Under the pieces are notes generated by a model that made no database searches, had not been told where the DNA came from, and was given only the letters and a program-made list of their open reading frames with translations. Positions 35,927 through 45,348 of a stretch of 64,000 nucleotides of DNA are shown one piece after another. Source of the stretch: Quatrionicoccus australiensis (GTDB lineage: Bacteria; Pseudomonadota; Gammaproteobacteria; Burkholderiales; Rhodocyclaceae). How positions within the stretch are numbered: position 1 is the first letter of the stretch; each line of letters starts with the position of its first letter. Both the position numbers and the translations under genes were made by a program. The stretch spans positions 868,001-932,000 of the forward strand of contig NZ_CP075188.1 in NCBI RefSeq assembly GCF_020510525.1, read 5' to 3'.

Positions 35927-36883
35927 ATGAGCATGAGAATTAGCACCCAACAACTCTATAACGGTGGAACCAGTGGTATCCAGCGTCTGCAGAGCGAGGT
36001 TTACACCTTGCAGAATCAGGTGGATACCGGACGGCGGATCGTGACGCCCAAGGACGACCCGGTTGGTGCGGCGCAGGTTCTGGTGGTGACGCAGACCCAA
36101 GCGGTTAACGAGTTGTATATCAAGAACCAACAGACGGCTACCACCAAGCTCGGGGCGCTTGATAACGTATTGGGTGGGGTTGGTGATGAGCTGAAAAACA
36201 TTTACGACAATGCTCTGGCGGCAGGTAATGGCAGCTACTCCGACTCCGAGCGAGCGGCAGTGGCGAGCGAACTTGCCGAGCGGCTAAAAAATCTGGTGTC
36301 TCTCGCCAACTCGCAGGACGGAACCGGACGCTACATATTTTCCGGCTTTCAATCAACGACTACGCCATTCGCCTTGAGTGCAAATGCTTCACCCTATTCG
36401 TTGAGTAATGGTTACATGAATTACAGCGGTGACGATGGTGTTCAAACCTTGCAGGTCAGTGCCAGCCAGAATCTGGAAACCAGCGTGCCGGGGAGCGAGG
36501 TCTTCATGCGTGTCAAGGATGCTGCTGGCAATGTGACCGGACGAAGCATGTTTGATGCGGTCCAGAATATGGTGAACTTTCTCAAGACTCCGGGGGCAAG
36601 TGCTTCCTCTGCGACCTACACCCAGGCGCTCGGTGATATCACAGCTTCGATGGACAATGTTTTGACTGTTCGTGCCGCGGTCGGCTCGAAACTCTCCTCC
36701 CTTGAGACTATTTCGAACATGGCTGCGGATCAAAAGCTTCAATACAAAGAACAACTTTCCAATCTTGAAGATCTTGATTACGCCTCGGCACTTACCAGTG
36801 TGTCACAAAAGAAACTCCAGCTCGATGCGGCCATGGCATCATTTACGCTGACTTCCAAGCTCAGTCTTTTTGATTACATATGA
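35927..36883 (+). CDS. flgL: Hook-filament junction protein FlgL (HAP3)
   Basis: A 318-residue flagellin-like junction protein. The N-terminal MRISTQQLYNGGTSGIQRLQSEVYTLQNQVDTGRRIVTPKDDP and the C-terminal helical LSNLEDLDYASALTSVSQKKLQLDAAMASF match the family. The ATG at 35927 follows AGAGGTAAATC; a second ATG two codons on is possible. Its stop overlaps the start of the following lipoprotein gene by four bases. Confidence 0.95.
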   Translation: MSMRISTQQLYNGGTSGIQRLQSEVYTLQNQVDTGRRIVTPKDDPVGAAQVLVVTQTQAVNELYIKNQQTATTKLGALDNVLGGVGDELKNIYDNALAAGNGSYSDSERAAVASELAERLKNLVSLANSQDGTGRYIFSGFQSTTTPFALSANASPYSLSNGYMNYSGDDGVQTLQVSASQNLETSVPGSEVFMRVKDAAGNVTGRSMFDAVQNMVNFLKTPGASASSATYTQALGDITASMDNVLTVRAAVGSKLSSLETISNMAADQKLQYKEQLSNLEDLDYASALTSVSQKKLQLDAAMASFTLTSKLSLFDYI

Positions 36884-37365
36884 ATACTGTCAAGGTGTTG
36901 CTGGCCAGCTTTCTGTCAGCATTGATTCTCGCTGGCTGCAGTACGACGGGTGACTCCAGTGCGTCGCCTCTGATTCCGGACAAGGCGCTGAGGTTGACCG
37001 CCCAGACCTCGATCTCCCTTTCCAATCTGGCAACCGGTGCGCTGATTGTTGGTGCCATACAGTTGATTTATGACCCTCTGGCGCCCAACTGGGAAATTGA
37101 GGAAGCTCGCCTTTCGGAAAATACCTATCGGTTTTCGATGAAAATGAAGCGCTACCATACCGGTGGTGCTGGCGAGTCAATCCAGATACTTAAGCGCCGG
37201 GCGCGGCAGTTGCAGTTGGCACAAGGCTACACTGCGTATCAGCTGATGGAGTTTACCGAAGGTATCGATTCGCAGACGTTAGGTGCACGCCGGATTGCCG
37301 AGGGAACGGTTCGTCTTGTGCAGCGGGATCAGGCTGACTCCTTCATGCAGAACGAGCTTTACTGA
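36880..37365 (+). CDS. Small lipoprotein of unknown function, coupled to flgL
   Basis: A 161-residue protein with a lipoprotein signal peptide (LASFLSALILAGCS), lipidated at C20. The mature part includes a hydrophobic stretch (ATGALIVGAIQLIYDPLAPNWEI) and a basic middle (MKMKRYHTGG, LKRRARQLQLAQGY). The ATG overlaps the flgL stop in an ATGA, so translation is probably coupled. I do not recognise the family. Its place after flgL suggests a flagellum-linked envelope protein, perhaps an outer-membrane or ring accessory. It converges with fliR with 11 bases between stops. Confidence 0.85.
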   Translation: MNTVKVLLASFLSALILAGCSTTGDSSASPLIPDKALRLTAQTSISLSNLATGALIVGAIQLIYDPLAPNWEIEEARLSENTYRFSMKMKRYHTGGAGESIQILKRRARQLQLAQGYTAYQLMEFTEGIDSQTLGARRIAEGTVRLVQRDQADSFMQNELY

Positions 37366-37376
37366 GCATGCACGCC

Positions 37377-38159
37377 TTAGTGTGAGGGAACCGCGAAACC
37401 GAGCATGGCACTCATGCCGAATTCGAAGAGAGCCTGGAGCGGTTCGGCAAGGTAATTGAGGCTGATCGCCAATCCGACGAAACCGATGCTGAGGGTCAGG
37501 GGGAAGCCCAAAGCGAAGATGTTCAACTGTGGTGCTGCCCGTGTCAGCACAGCCAGGGCGACGTTGGTAATCATCAATGCAACGACGATCGGCAGGGCCA
37601 GCAGAAGCCCGGCAGAAAATATCTTGCCGCCCAGTTCGGCGAGGTTGAGCCAGCTTTCGGCTGCGAGTGGCAGTGCGCTGACCGGAATGGCTGTAAAACT
37701 TTGAGCCAAGGTGCCGACATAGAGCAGGTGGCCATTCAGCGAGAGAAACATGAGCAGGGAGAGAAGACTCATGAATTCAGTGATCACCGCAGTTTGTGAT
37801 GAGTTGAGCGGGTCGTAGGAGGTAGCAAATCCCAGACCCATCTGGGCGCCGATGAATTCCCCGGCAAAATCTACTGCACTGAATACGATCTTTGCAGCAA
37901 AGCCCATTCCCATTCCGATCAGAACCTGCTGAACCAGAATCCATAGTCCGAACAAGGATGCCGGCTGTACCGTCGGCATCGCCGGGAGTCCTGGTGCGAT
38001 TGCAACAGCGATACTGATGCCGAGCACCAGGCGAGTACGGCGAGGAATGCCTGCCGTACTCCAGAGCGGGGCCGCAGCGATAAAGGCAAGGATGCGAGCC
38101 AGTGGATAAATGAAGGCGGCAATCCACGTATCGAGCTGAATTGAGGTCAGGCTGATCAT
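37377..38159 (-). CDS. fliR: Flagellar export gate protein FliR
   Basis: A 260-residue membrane protein of the FliPQR export channel with about six hydrophobic segments. The segments PLARILAFIAAAPLWSTAGIPRRTRLVLGI and GAQMGLGFATSYDPLNSSQ are characteristic. It is the last gene of the long minus-strand fliF-fliR operon and begins one base after the fliQ stop. Confidence 0.96.
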   Translation of the reverse strand: MISLTSIQLDTWIAAFIYPLARILAFIAAAPLWSTAGIPRRTRLVLGISIAVAIAPGLPAMPTVQPASLFGLWILVQQVLIGMGMGFAAKIVFSAVDFAGEFIGAQMGLGFATSYDPLNSSQTAVITEFMSLLSLLMFLSLNGHLLYVGTLAQSFTAIPVSALPLAAESWLNLAELGGKIFSAGLLLALPIVVALMITNVALAVLTRAAPQLNIFALGFPLTLSIGFVGLAISLNYLAEPLQALFEFGMSAMLGFAVPSH

Positions 38160-38160
38160 C

Positions 38161-38430
38161 TCAGCCGATCAGTTGTGGAATGCTCTCGAACAGGCGCTGG
38201 ATATAGTCCATCAGGTATTGCAGCATCCAGGGACCGACCAGAAGCAGGACGAGAAACATCACGACCAGCTTGGGAACGAACTGCAGTGTTGCTTCGTTCA
38301 ATTGAGTGGCGGCCTGGAAGATGCTGACGATCAGGCCGACTACCAAAGCTGCCAGAAGCATCGGGGCGGCAATGGTCAGCGTGACTTCGATGGCCTGGCG
38401 GCCGATTTCCATGACGGTGCCGGGGGTCAT
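38161..38430 (-). CDS. fliQ: Flagellar export gate protein FliQ
   Basis: An 89-residue protein with two membrane helices (MEIGRQAIEVTLTIAAPMLLAALVVGLIVSIFQAATQLNEATL). I use the ATG at 38430 (MTPGTVMEIG), which overlaps the fliP stop by four bases. An upstream in-frame start would extend into fliP and gives an atypical hydrophilic leader. The length matches the family. Confidence 0.96.
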   Translation of the reverse strand: MTPGTVMEIGRQAIEVTLTIAAPMLLAALVVGLIVSIFQAATQLNEATLQFVPKLVVMFLVLLLVGPWMLQYLMDYIQRLFESIPQLIG

Positions 38431-39170
38431 GTGCCAAAACTCTGAATCAGTGAACCAATGACGAGATGCCAACCGTCAACCAGCACAAAAAGCATGAGTT
38501 TGAACGGTAGAGCAACCATGACTGGCGACATCATCATCATACCCATGGACATCAAGAGACTGGCCACCACCATGTCGATGACTAGAAAGGGAATGAAGAC
38601 GATGAAACCGATCTGGAAAGCTGTTTTCAGTTCGCTGATGACGAAAGCGGGTACCAGGATGCGCAGCGGTGTGTCTTCGGGCTTTTCTATCTTGTCGATC
38701 TTGGCTATGCCGGCAAACAATGCCAGGTCTGACTCGCGGGTCTGCTTGAGCATGAAGCCGCGCATCGGAATGGCAGCTCGATCCGCTGCCTGCATGACGT
38801 TGATCTTGTTTTCGGCGAGTGGTACATAGGCATCGGTATAGACCTTTTCGAGCACAGGGGACATGACGAAGAAGGTCAGGAACAGCGATAGCCCGACAAT
38901 CACCTGATTCGGAGGCGAAGTCTGGGTTCCCATCGCGTGCCGGAGGAGGGAGAGGACAATGATGATGCGAGTAAAACCGGTCATCATCAGCACCACGGCC
39001 GGGATGAAGGTCAGCGCCGTCATCAGCAGCAGTGTCTGGATTGTCAGCGAATAGGTGGTGCCACCGCCTGATGCCGGGCTGCTGGTCAGCGCCGGCAGGC
39101 CGCCAACTTGCGCGATAGCAAGCGTGGTCGGTACCAGGAGTGCGAAAAGAACGAGCCCCCGTTTAAGCAC
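38427..39170 (-). CDS. fliP: Flagellar export gate protein FliP
   Basis: A 247-residue membrane protein with a cleavable signal peptide (LVLFALLVPTTLAIA), then the conserved LTIQTLLLMTALTFIPAVVLMMTGFTRIIIVLSLLRHAMGTQTSPPNQV. The C-terminal part has the PFLVIDMVVASLLMSMGMMM segment. I place the start at a GTG at 39170, preceded by GAGG eight bases upstream and overlapping the fliO stop by eight bases. The open frame extends to 39371, but that part reads out of frame over fliO and is not FliP-like. Confidence 0.94.
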   Translation of the reverse strand: MLKRGLVLFALLVPTTLAIAQVGGLPALTSSPASGGGTTYSLTIQTLLLMTALTFIPAVVLMMTGFTRIIIVLSLLRHAMGTQTSPPNQVIVGLSLFLTFFVMSPVLEKVYTDAYVPLAENKINVMQAADRAAIPMRGFMLKQTRESDLALFAGIAKIDKIEKPEDTPLRILVPAFVISELKTAFQIGFIVFIPFLVIDMVVASLLMSMGMMMMSPVMVALPFKLMLFVLVDGWHLVIGSLIQSFGT

Positions 39171-39582
39171 TGTCGTTACCTCGCTCGGCAACCGTTTTAA
39201 ACCATTGGGCAAATGGCTTGTCGTCTGCAGAGCCTTGTTTGTCTGTTGTTTGGCTATCTTTCGGCAGTCTGTGCAGTGTGCGAATCTGGCCGGGAACAAT
39301 TCCGATGACCAGCCAGTCTTCGCCAACCTCGACGAGAACGATGCGCTCACGCGGGCCGAGTGCAACGCCACCGATGACTTTCATGTTGCCCTGGCCGAAT
39401 CCCTTGCCTCCGGATACCTTTCTTGCCATCCAGGCTGTGCCGAACAGGATGCCTACGATCAGCACCAGGGCGAGCCCTGCCTGCAGGTAGGTGCTGGCCG
39501 AAACGCCTGTATTGACGGCTTCGGCCGCGTGGACGGAAAAAGGAAGCAGCAGGAGAAGGATGCGCAACAGACGGCCCGGCAT
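39163..39582 (-). CDS. fliO: Flagellar export assembly protein FliO
   Basis: A 139-residue protein with a signal-like N-terminus (LLRILLLLLPFSVHA), a membrane helix (AGLALVLIVGILFGTAWMARK) and the short cytoplasmic FliO domain (KVIGGVALGPRERIVLVEVGEDWLVIG). It helps FliP oligomerise. It lies between fliN and fliP as usual. Confidence 0.92.
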   Translation of the reverse strand: MPGRLLRILLLLLPFSVHAAEAVNTGVSASTYLQAGLALVLIVGILFGTAWMARKVSGGKGFGQGNMKVIGGVALGPRERIVLVEVGEDWLVIGIVPGQIRTLHRLPKDSQTTDKQGSADDKPFAQWFKTVAERGNDSA

Positions 39583-39626
39583 GAGTGGTGGTCAGGGCGC
39601 TATCTTAATGCAAAGCAGCCCGCAGG

Positions 39627-40061
39627 TTAGCGATTGAGTTTTCGCATCCGCTCGGATGGCGTGATGATGTCGGTCAAACGTATGCCGAACTTGTCGTTCA
39701 CGACAACAACTTCACCTTGGGCGATCAGGGTGCCGTTTACCAGTACGTCCATCGGTTCGCCGGCCATGGCATCAAGCTCGACGACCGAGCCGTGGGCCAG
39801 TTGCAGCAGGTTCTTGATGGTGATTTTGGTGCGCCCCAATTCGACGGTGATCTGGACGGGAATATCCAGAATCATGTCGAGCTCGTTCATCATGCCGTTG
39901 TTGCCGGTGGTGCCGCCGAAAGAAGGGAATATGTCGGCGGGCTGGGCTGCCGGGGCGGTATCAACGATTGCCTGTTCCGCCATGGCTGCAGCCCAGTCAT
40001 CTTCACTGATTTGTTCTTCTTCTGCCGCCGGGTTCTCGATATTTTCCATTTCTTCAGCCAT
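39627..40061 (-). CDS. fliN: Flagellar switch protein FliN
   Basis: A 144-residue C-ring protein. An acidic N-terminal extension (MENIENPAAEEEQISEDDWAAAMAEQ) is followed by the SpoA domain (MILDIPVQITVELGRTKITIKNLLQLAHGSVVELD). It forms the base of the C ring with FliM and binds FliH. Its start overlaps the fliM stop by eight bases. Confidence 0.96.
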   Translation of the reverse strand: MAEEMENIENPAAEEEQISEDDWAAAMAEQAIVDTAPAAQPADIFPSFGGTTGNNGMMNELDMILDIPVQITVELGRTKITIKNLLQLAHGSVVELDAMAGEPMDVLVNGTLIAQGEVVVVNDKFGIRLTDIITPSERMRKLNR

Positions 40062-41070
40062 TTTTTTCTCCCATCGCCGGTTCTCCGGGCGGTGCGTCGG
40101 GCAATGCAGCGATGAATCGCTCGACTTTCAGTGCGTATTGGCCATTGAGCTGGCCATAGGTGCATTCCATCAGAGGGACGTTGTCGACCAGTGCCTGAAT
40201 TTTTTCCGGAATGTGAAGCGGAACGACATCGCCCACTTTCAGGTTCAGGATCTGTCCCAGCGTGATTTTTCCGCCACCCAGGTGGGCAACGATTTCAACT
40301 TCAGCGCCTTGTAACTGCTTGCGCAAGGTGCCGATCCAGCGCTTGTCAGTTGATAGCTGGTCGCTCTGCATGGTGCTGTACAAGAGGTCGCGGATCGGTT
40401 CCAGCATCGAGTACGGGAAGCAGATGTGCATATCAGCCGTGGCGCCGCCGAATTCGAGGGTAAAGGTCGTTGAAACGACGATTTCCGATGGTGTGGCGAT
40501 GTTGGCAAACTGCGAGTTCATTTCCGAACGAATGTATTCGAAAGTGATGTTGTGTACCGGTTTCCAGGATTTCTCGTATTCAGTGAAAACAACGGTGAGC
40601 AGGCCCTGAATGATGCGCTGCTCAGTCGGCGTGAAGTCGCGCCCCTCGACCCGGGTATGGAAGCGGCCATCGCCGCCGAACATGTTGTCCACTACCAGAA
40701 AGACCAGGTTCGGATCGAAAACAAAGAGTGCTGTTCCGCGCAGTGGCTTGGCCACGACCAGGTTCAGATTGGTCGGTACGACCAGATTGCGGATGAACTC
40801 GCTATATTTCTGCACCCGGATCGGACCGACCGAAATTTCTGCATTCCGGTGCATGTAATTGAACAGGCCAATCCGCAAATATCGGGCAAATCGTTCGTTG
40901 ACCAGTTCCAGCGTCGGCATGCGCCCGCGGACGATGCGTTCCTGGGTGCCAAGATTGTACGAGCGTATGCTTCCGCCGTCGCCCTCGGCTTCTTCGGGCT
41001 CGTCAGATTCCCCGGTGACGCCCTTGAGTAGGGCGTCAACCTCGTCCTGGGAGAGAAAATCGCCCGCCAT
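40054..41070 (-). CDS. fliM: Flagellar switch protein FliM
   Basis: A 338-residue C-ring protein. The N-terminal peptide FLSQDEVDALLKGVTGE is the CheY-P binding site. The middle domain includes ERIVRGRMPTLELVNERFARYLR and the GGDGRF loop, followed by a C-terminal SpoA domain. It receives the output of both chemosensory modules in this window. It lies six bases after fliL. Confidence 0.97.
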   Translation of the reverse strand: MAGDFLSQDEVDALLKGVTGESDEPEEAEGDGGSIRSYNLGTQERIVRGRMPTLELVNERFARYLRIGLFNYMHRNAEISVGPIRVQKYSEFIRNLVVPTNLNLVVAKPLRGTALFVFDPNLVFLVVDNMFGGDGRFHTRVEGRDFTPTEQRIIQGLLTVVFTEYEKSWKPVHNITFEYIRSEMNSQFANIATPSEIVVSTTFTLEFGGATADMHICFPYSMLEPIRDLLYSTMQSDQLSTDKRWIGTLRKQLQGAEVEIVAHLGGGKITLGQILNLKVGDVVPLHIPEKIQALVDNVPLMECTYGQLNGQYALKVERFIAALPDAPPGEPAMGEKNG

Positions 41071-41076
41071 GACTCC

Positions 41077-41649
41077 TTACTGGATGATAAAGGAGGTGAA
41101 CAAAACCGACTTGGCCGGACCCTCAGGCATGACCAGCTCGCCCTTCCGGTTTTTCTTCGGCGGTTCAATTACCGAGTTGATTTCGTCTTTCAAAGCTTCG
41201 GCCAGATGTTCCTTGCCTTCCTTCGACAGGAGTTCCGAAGACTTCTTTGACGACAGCAACAGGGTGATGTTGTTGCGAATCTTTGGCATCTGCGCCTTGA
41301 GTGCCGGTTCGGCCAGCGGGTCTTCGAGTTCGAGCGACAAAACAACCTGCAAATATTGATCGCTGCCAGCAGTTTCCGGGATCAGATTGACGGTAAACGG
41401 TTCCATATTGATGAAAACCGGTGGTACTTCATGGCCGTCTTTTTTCTTTTCTTTTTTGGCCGGCTTTTCGGTCTCTTCCGCAGCCTCTTCGTCGTCCGGA
41501 TTGTCGCTCTTCTTGAGCAGCATGAAGGCCGCGCCTCCACCGCCGAGTACCAGCAGGAGCACGACAGCCAGAATGATGATCAACAGTTTCTTGCTTTTTT
41601 TCTTGGGGGCTTCTGCCCCTTCTTCAACTGGTTTGGCATCTTTGGCCAT
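41077..41649 (-). CDS. fliL: Basal-body-associated protein FliL
   Basis: A 190-residue single-span membrane protein: a short cytoplasmic Lys-rich stretch (KKKSKKLLIIILAVVLLLVLGG), then a periplasmic domain with VFINMEPFTVNLIPETAGSDQYLQVVLSLELED. It interacts with the stator and supports torque under load. An acidic/Lys-rich stretch (DDEEAAEETEKPAKKEKKKDG) follows the membrane helix. It begins 30 bases after fliK. Confidence 0.95.
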   Translation of the reverse strand: MAKDAKPVEEGAEAPKKKSKKLLIIILAVVLLLVLGGGGAAFMLLKKSDNPDDEEAAEETEKPAKKEKKKDGHEVPPVFINMEPFTVNLIPETAGSDQYLQVVLSLELEDPLAEPALKAQMPKIRNNITLLLSSKKSSELLSKEGKEHLAEALKDEINSVIEPPKKNRKGELVMPEGPAKSVLFTSFIIQ

Positions 41650-41679
41650 ATGTTTCCTCTCTTGTTACCTTGTGGTCGC

Positions 41680-42732
41680 TCAGGCGAACAGATCAACCAT
41701 GCCCCTGCCGCGCTGGACCGGGGTGCTGACCGTGTTATCCACGGTATTTCCGATGCCCGGAAGTATAGCGTTTTCGCCCGTCGAACGGTTCCCGTTCGCT
41801 GACTGGAACGGTGCTTCGCGGTTTTGTTGGGCCATGTTGGCGCCAACGTCTGCCTGGCCAAGATTGATTCCCGCGCCGGCCAGCATTTCTTTCAGCTGCG
41901 ACAACGAACTTTCAATTGCCTGGCGCACTTCGGCGTGTGGCGAGGCAAAAATTGCGGAAGCCTGATCGCCGTTTATCTGCAGGGTGATTTGCACGGGGCC
42001 CAGTTGTGGCGGGTTGATATTGATCTGAGCAGTTTGCTGGTCGTTTTTTGCCAGCCAGACGATTTTCTCGCTGAAGTTTTGTGACCAGTTGTTGGCATGC
42101 AATGGCGTGCTGACTTCAGCGTGGGCGCTTTGAGCTTGTGTTGCCTGCTTTTGTTGGGCAGCTGCAGCCCCGGCGGCAAGCGCGGCGGACGAGTCTTGTT
42201 GCGCAGGTGCCTGGGCGAGTGTCTCAGCGGCAATATTTGCCGCTGCCCCTTGTTCCGTCTGCGTTTTCAGTTTGAGGGCAGTGGCAAAATCATCCTGAGA
42301 GGCAGTTTGGCTCGGGAGTGCATTGCCGGTTTGATTTGCTTCTCCCTTTGACTGGGTGGCAAGCTTTTCGCCGAGCACATTGCTGATTTCTGCGGCGAGT
42401 CCCTTTGTGCCGGTTGTGTCTGATGAGGCGAGAGACAAGGACGGCGTTGCCGCCGGTATGGCCTGGGCAGGAATGGCCATGAACAGCGCAAGGGCCGGGT
42501 CTGTTGTGATCAGGTCCGACGTGGCCTTGTTTTCGGCGCTGCTGCCATCTTCTTCTTTGGTAGCCGTGCCTGAGGATAGGGTGCTGGCCAGCGATGCGCT
42601 GTTGCCAATCTGTCCGGAAAGCAAGGCTGCGAAACCTGCCGGCAGACCGTCGCCGGGCTGTGCACCCGCAGGCGTCGGGGAGCTTGCAGCGGTCGACACG
42701 CTGGAAGTGGAGATAATCGTGATTCCCATCAT
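41680..42732 (-). CDS. fliK: Hook-length control protein FliK
   Basis: A 350-residue Ser/Ala/Gln-rich protein with a disordered N-terminal ruler part and a folded C-terminal domain (NINPPQLGPVQITLQINGDQASAIFASPHAEVRQAIESSL), which contacts FlhB. It measures the hook and triggers the export switch. The ATG pair at 42732/42729 follows AAAGG. A second FliK-like gene is at 52893. Confidence 0.93.
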   Translation of the reverse strand: MMGITIISTSSVSTAASSPTPAGAQPGDGLPAGFAALLSGQIGNSASLASTLSSGTATKEEDGSSAENKATSDLITTDPALALFMAIPAQAIPAATPSLSLASSDTTGTKGLAAEISNVLGEKLATQSKGEANQTGNALPSQTASQDDFATALKLKTQTEQGAAANIAAETLAQAPAQQDSSAALAAGAAAAQQKQATQAQSAHAEVSTPLHANNWSQNFSEKIVWLAKNDQQTAQININPPQLGPVQITLQINGDQASAIFASPHAEVRQAIESSLSQLKEMLAGAGINLGQADVGANMAQQNREAPFQSANGNRSTGENAILPGIGNTVDNTVSTPVQRGRGMVDLFA

Positions 42733-42787
42733 GAACCTTTACCGGGCGTTGATTTGCCTGGATATCAGCAAATAGCATGCCTGAAGC

Positions 42788-43240
42788 TTAGTTGTCAGGG
42801 TTCTCCGGCATGCTGTATTTGCGTGATGAAAACTCGTCCTGCAGCTTTTGTTCCTGTTTCCCTTCCTTGTAGCGTTCGCGCGCATCGTGGCGCAGGGAGA
42901 GTGTGTCGATGGCTTTGAGCTGCTTGTTCTGGTTCTTCCAGTGTTCCTGGCCTGCCTTGGTGCTGTTCTCGGAGTCCATGACGGTCAGGCGCTGCTGCTC
43001 GATGGCTTGATCGATCCTGACGAGGAAATGCTGATAGTTGTGCAGGACGAGACGGGTAACGCCTTGCGCCGTCGCCTCGCTCATTCGTTGGGCGTATTCC
43101 GCCCGGTAGTCCTCAAGCATTTGCAGCCGGCTGCGTTGATTCTGTTCTGCCGCGATCAGTTGGCCAAGCTTGCGGGTGGCTTCATCGGTTCGGGTCTGCA
43201 TGACTTCGAGCAGTGGTTGCAGGGAAAAGGGCTGAGCCAT
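42788..43240 (-). CDS. fliJ: Flagellar export protein FliJ
   Basis: A 150-residue, coiled-coil export component (LQPLLEVMQTRTDEATRKLGQLIAAEQNQRSRLQML), which sits in the FliI hexamer like a gamma subunit and links it to FlhA. It lies six bases after fliI, and 55 bases precede fliK. Confidence 0.93.
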   Translation of the reverse strand: MAQPFSLQPLLEVMQTRTDEATRKLGQLIAAEQNQRSRLQMLEDYRAEYAQRMSEATAQGVTRLVLHNYQHFLVRIDQAIEQQRLTVMDSENSTKAGQEHWKNQNKQLKAIDTLSLRHDARERYKEGKQEQKLQDEFSSRKYSMPENPDN

Positions 43241-43246
43241 GCTTTA

Positions 43247-44656
43247 TCAGAACAATGTAGCCAATGCGGCGGTGCTGGCAGCAAAGTCCGACTGTTCGTT
43301 GAGTCGTTGCTGCAGGAAGTGTTCCATCTTCGGATAGATGGCAATCGCCTGGTCGAGTACCGGGTCGGAGCCCGGCGCATAGGCGCCAACCGAGATCAGG
43401 TCGCGGGAGCGCTGATAGCGGGCAAAAAGCACCTTGAACCGACGTATTTGATCGAGATGGGCCGGTTCGATCAGGTTGACCATGGCCCGGCTGATCGATT
43501 GTTCGATATCGATGGCCGGGTAATGGCCGGCATCAGCCAGCGTCCGCGAGAGAACGATGTGACCGTCCAGAATGGCGCGGGCCGAGTCGGCAATCGGGTC
43601 CTGCTGATCATCGCCTTCGGCGAGCACCGTATAGAAGGCAGTAATCGAACCGCCACCTTCTGGGCCGTTGCCGGCACGTTCGACAAGCTGAGGCAGGCGG
43701 GCGAAGACGGATGGCGGATAGCCGCGGGTGGCCGGTGGTTCGCCAATGGCCAGCGCAATTTCGCGCTGCGCCATGGCGTAACGGGTCAACGAATCCATGA
43801 TGAGCAGAACCTGCTTGCCTTGATCGCGGAAATACTCGGCGATGGTGGTCGCGTAAGCGGCACCCTGCAAGCGCATCAGCGGTCCGGTATCGGCCGGAGC
43901 GGCGACGACAACGGCGCGGCGCATGCCTTCCTCGCCGAGAATCTGTTCGATGAACTCCTTCACTTCGCGGCCACGTTCGCCGATCAGGCCGACGACGATG
44001 ACTTCAGCCTCGGTATAGCGGGCCATCATGCCAAGCAGCACGGACTTGCCGACGCCGGAGCCCGCAAACAAGCCCATGCGCTGGCCGCGGCCAACAGTCA
44101 ACAGCGCGTTGATGGCACGAATGCCGACGTCAAGCGGTTGGTGGATCGCAGCACGCGACATCGGGTTGACCGGCCGGCTTTGCAGCGAACGCGATTGCGC
44201 CGTACTGAGATGCCCCTTGCTGTCGAGGGGGCGTCCAACGCCATCGACGACGCGTCCGAGTAATTCATCGCCGACCGGTACCTGCTTGGCGCGGTCAATG
44301 GCGCGTCGGCGGAACGGTGGTGGGCCATCAATGCGTGGTGGCGTGGTTGGTGTTTCGAAGGCGACAACCTTGCAACCGGGGGCCAATCCATAGACATCAT
44401 CGGATGGCATCAGGTAAAGCTTCTCGCCGGCAAAGCCGACCACCTCGGCTTCGACCGGGGCGCCTCCCTGGGGGTAAATGCGGCAGGAGCTGCCGAGCGG
44501 CAGTTTAAGTCCGGCAGCTTCCATGACCAGACCATTGATCCGGGTCAGATGTCCGACCGGCCACAGCGGTTGGGCATTGGCGGCGGCAAGCCGGCAGTTG
44601 TCGAGAAAGTTTTGCCAGCGCCCGGTGTGATCCGGTGGTGTCACGGGTTTAACCAT
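43247..44656 (-). CDS. fliI: Flagellar export ATPase FliI
   Basis: A 469-residue F1-beta-type ATPase. Walker A is [20 protein letters not shown], Walker B is [17 protein letters not shown], and the usual [25 protein letters not shown] segment is present. It energises substrate delivery to the export gate. It overlaps the fliH stop by 16 bases. Confidence 0.97.
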   Translation of the reverse strand: MVKPVTPPDHTGRWQNFLDNCRLAAANAQPLWPVGHLTRINGLVMEAAGLKLPLGSSCRIYPQGGAPVEAEVVGFAGEKLYLMPSDDVYGLAPGCKVVAFETPTTPPRIDGPPPFRRRAIDRAKQVPVGDELLGRVVDGVGRPLDSKGHLSTAQSRSLQSRPVNPMSRAAIHQPLDVGIRAINALLTVGRGQRMGLFAGSGVGKSVLLGMMARYTEAEVIVVGLIGERGREVKEFIEQILGEEGMRRAVVVAAPADTGPLMRLQGAAYATTIAEYFRDQGKQVLLIMDSLTRYAMAQREIALAIGEPPATRGYPPSVFARLPQLVERAGNGPEGGGSITAFYTVLAEGDDQQDPIADSARAILDGHIVLSRTLADAGHYPAIDIEQSISRAMVNLIEPAHLDQIRRFKVLFARYQRSRDLISVGAYAPGSDPVLDQAIAIYPKMEHFLQQRLNEQSDFAASTAALATLF

Positions 44657-45336
44657 GCCGTGGGCTCGCTGCCTATGGCTTCGAGAACGCGCTTCCAGCG
44701 GGTTTCTACGGTGGCATCCACTTCACTGGTCCCGGCGCGTACCAGGCACCCGCCCGGGCTGATTTCGCTGTCGTCGATGATCTGTGTGCCGCTCTGCTGG
44801 AACTGTTCGCCGAGCTGGGCACGGACCCGTGCCGCATCAGCCGGATTCAGGCGCAGGGTCAAGTGGTTGTGTTGCAGGGGAAGGGCAGCGATTGCCTGGC
44901 GGATGATCGGGAGCAGGACGTCATCCTTGACCGCGATCGTGCCGGAGATCATCTGGCTGGCGATTTCGGTGGCCAGTGCGAGCAGATGTTCGGCAACGCT
45001 TTGGTCCAGCTCATCCAGAGCGCGCTGGAAACCGTCGGCCAGTGTTCTCAGGTTTTCAATTTCAGCCTCGGCTGCGGCACGGCTGCTTTCTTCGGCTGCC
45101 AGTCGGCCCTCTTCGTAGCCAGCCTGGTAGCCGGCGGCACGCGTTTCTTCGTGGAGGCGCTCAAGCTCTTCTGCGGTAGGCAGATGGAAAGCTTGATCTA
45201 CTTCCTCGCTGCTCTCCTCGACCTGTGGCGGGGGCGGAGGGGGCGCTTGTGCGATGACGGGCTTGGGCGGGTCAAAGGAATTGACCTGCCAGCGCTGAAA
45301 GCCACCCAGTTTTTCTTTGGGAATGATCTCGGACAT
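44641..45336 (-). CDS. fliH: FliI regulator FliH
   Basis: A 231-residue protein with a Pro-rich N-terminal part ([12 protein letters not shown]), a central helical section with glycine-spaced repeats ([17 protein letters not shown]), and a C-terminal V-ATPase E-subunit-like domain ([39 protein letters not shown]). It binds FliI and FliN. Confidence 0.95.
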   Translation of the reverse strand: MSEIIPKEKLGGFQRWQVNSFDPPKPVIAQAPPPPPPQVEESSEEVDQAFHLPTAEELERLHEETRAAGYQAGYEEGRLAAEESSRAAAEAEIENLRTLADGFQRALDELDQSVAEHLLALATEIASQMISGTIAVKDDVLLPIIRQAIAALPLQHNHLTLRLNPADAARVRAQLGEQFQQSGTQIIDDSEISPGGCLVRAGTSEVDATVETRWKRVLEAIGSEPTAWLNP

Positions 45337-45348
45337 GGCTTAAGGTCG

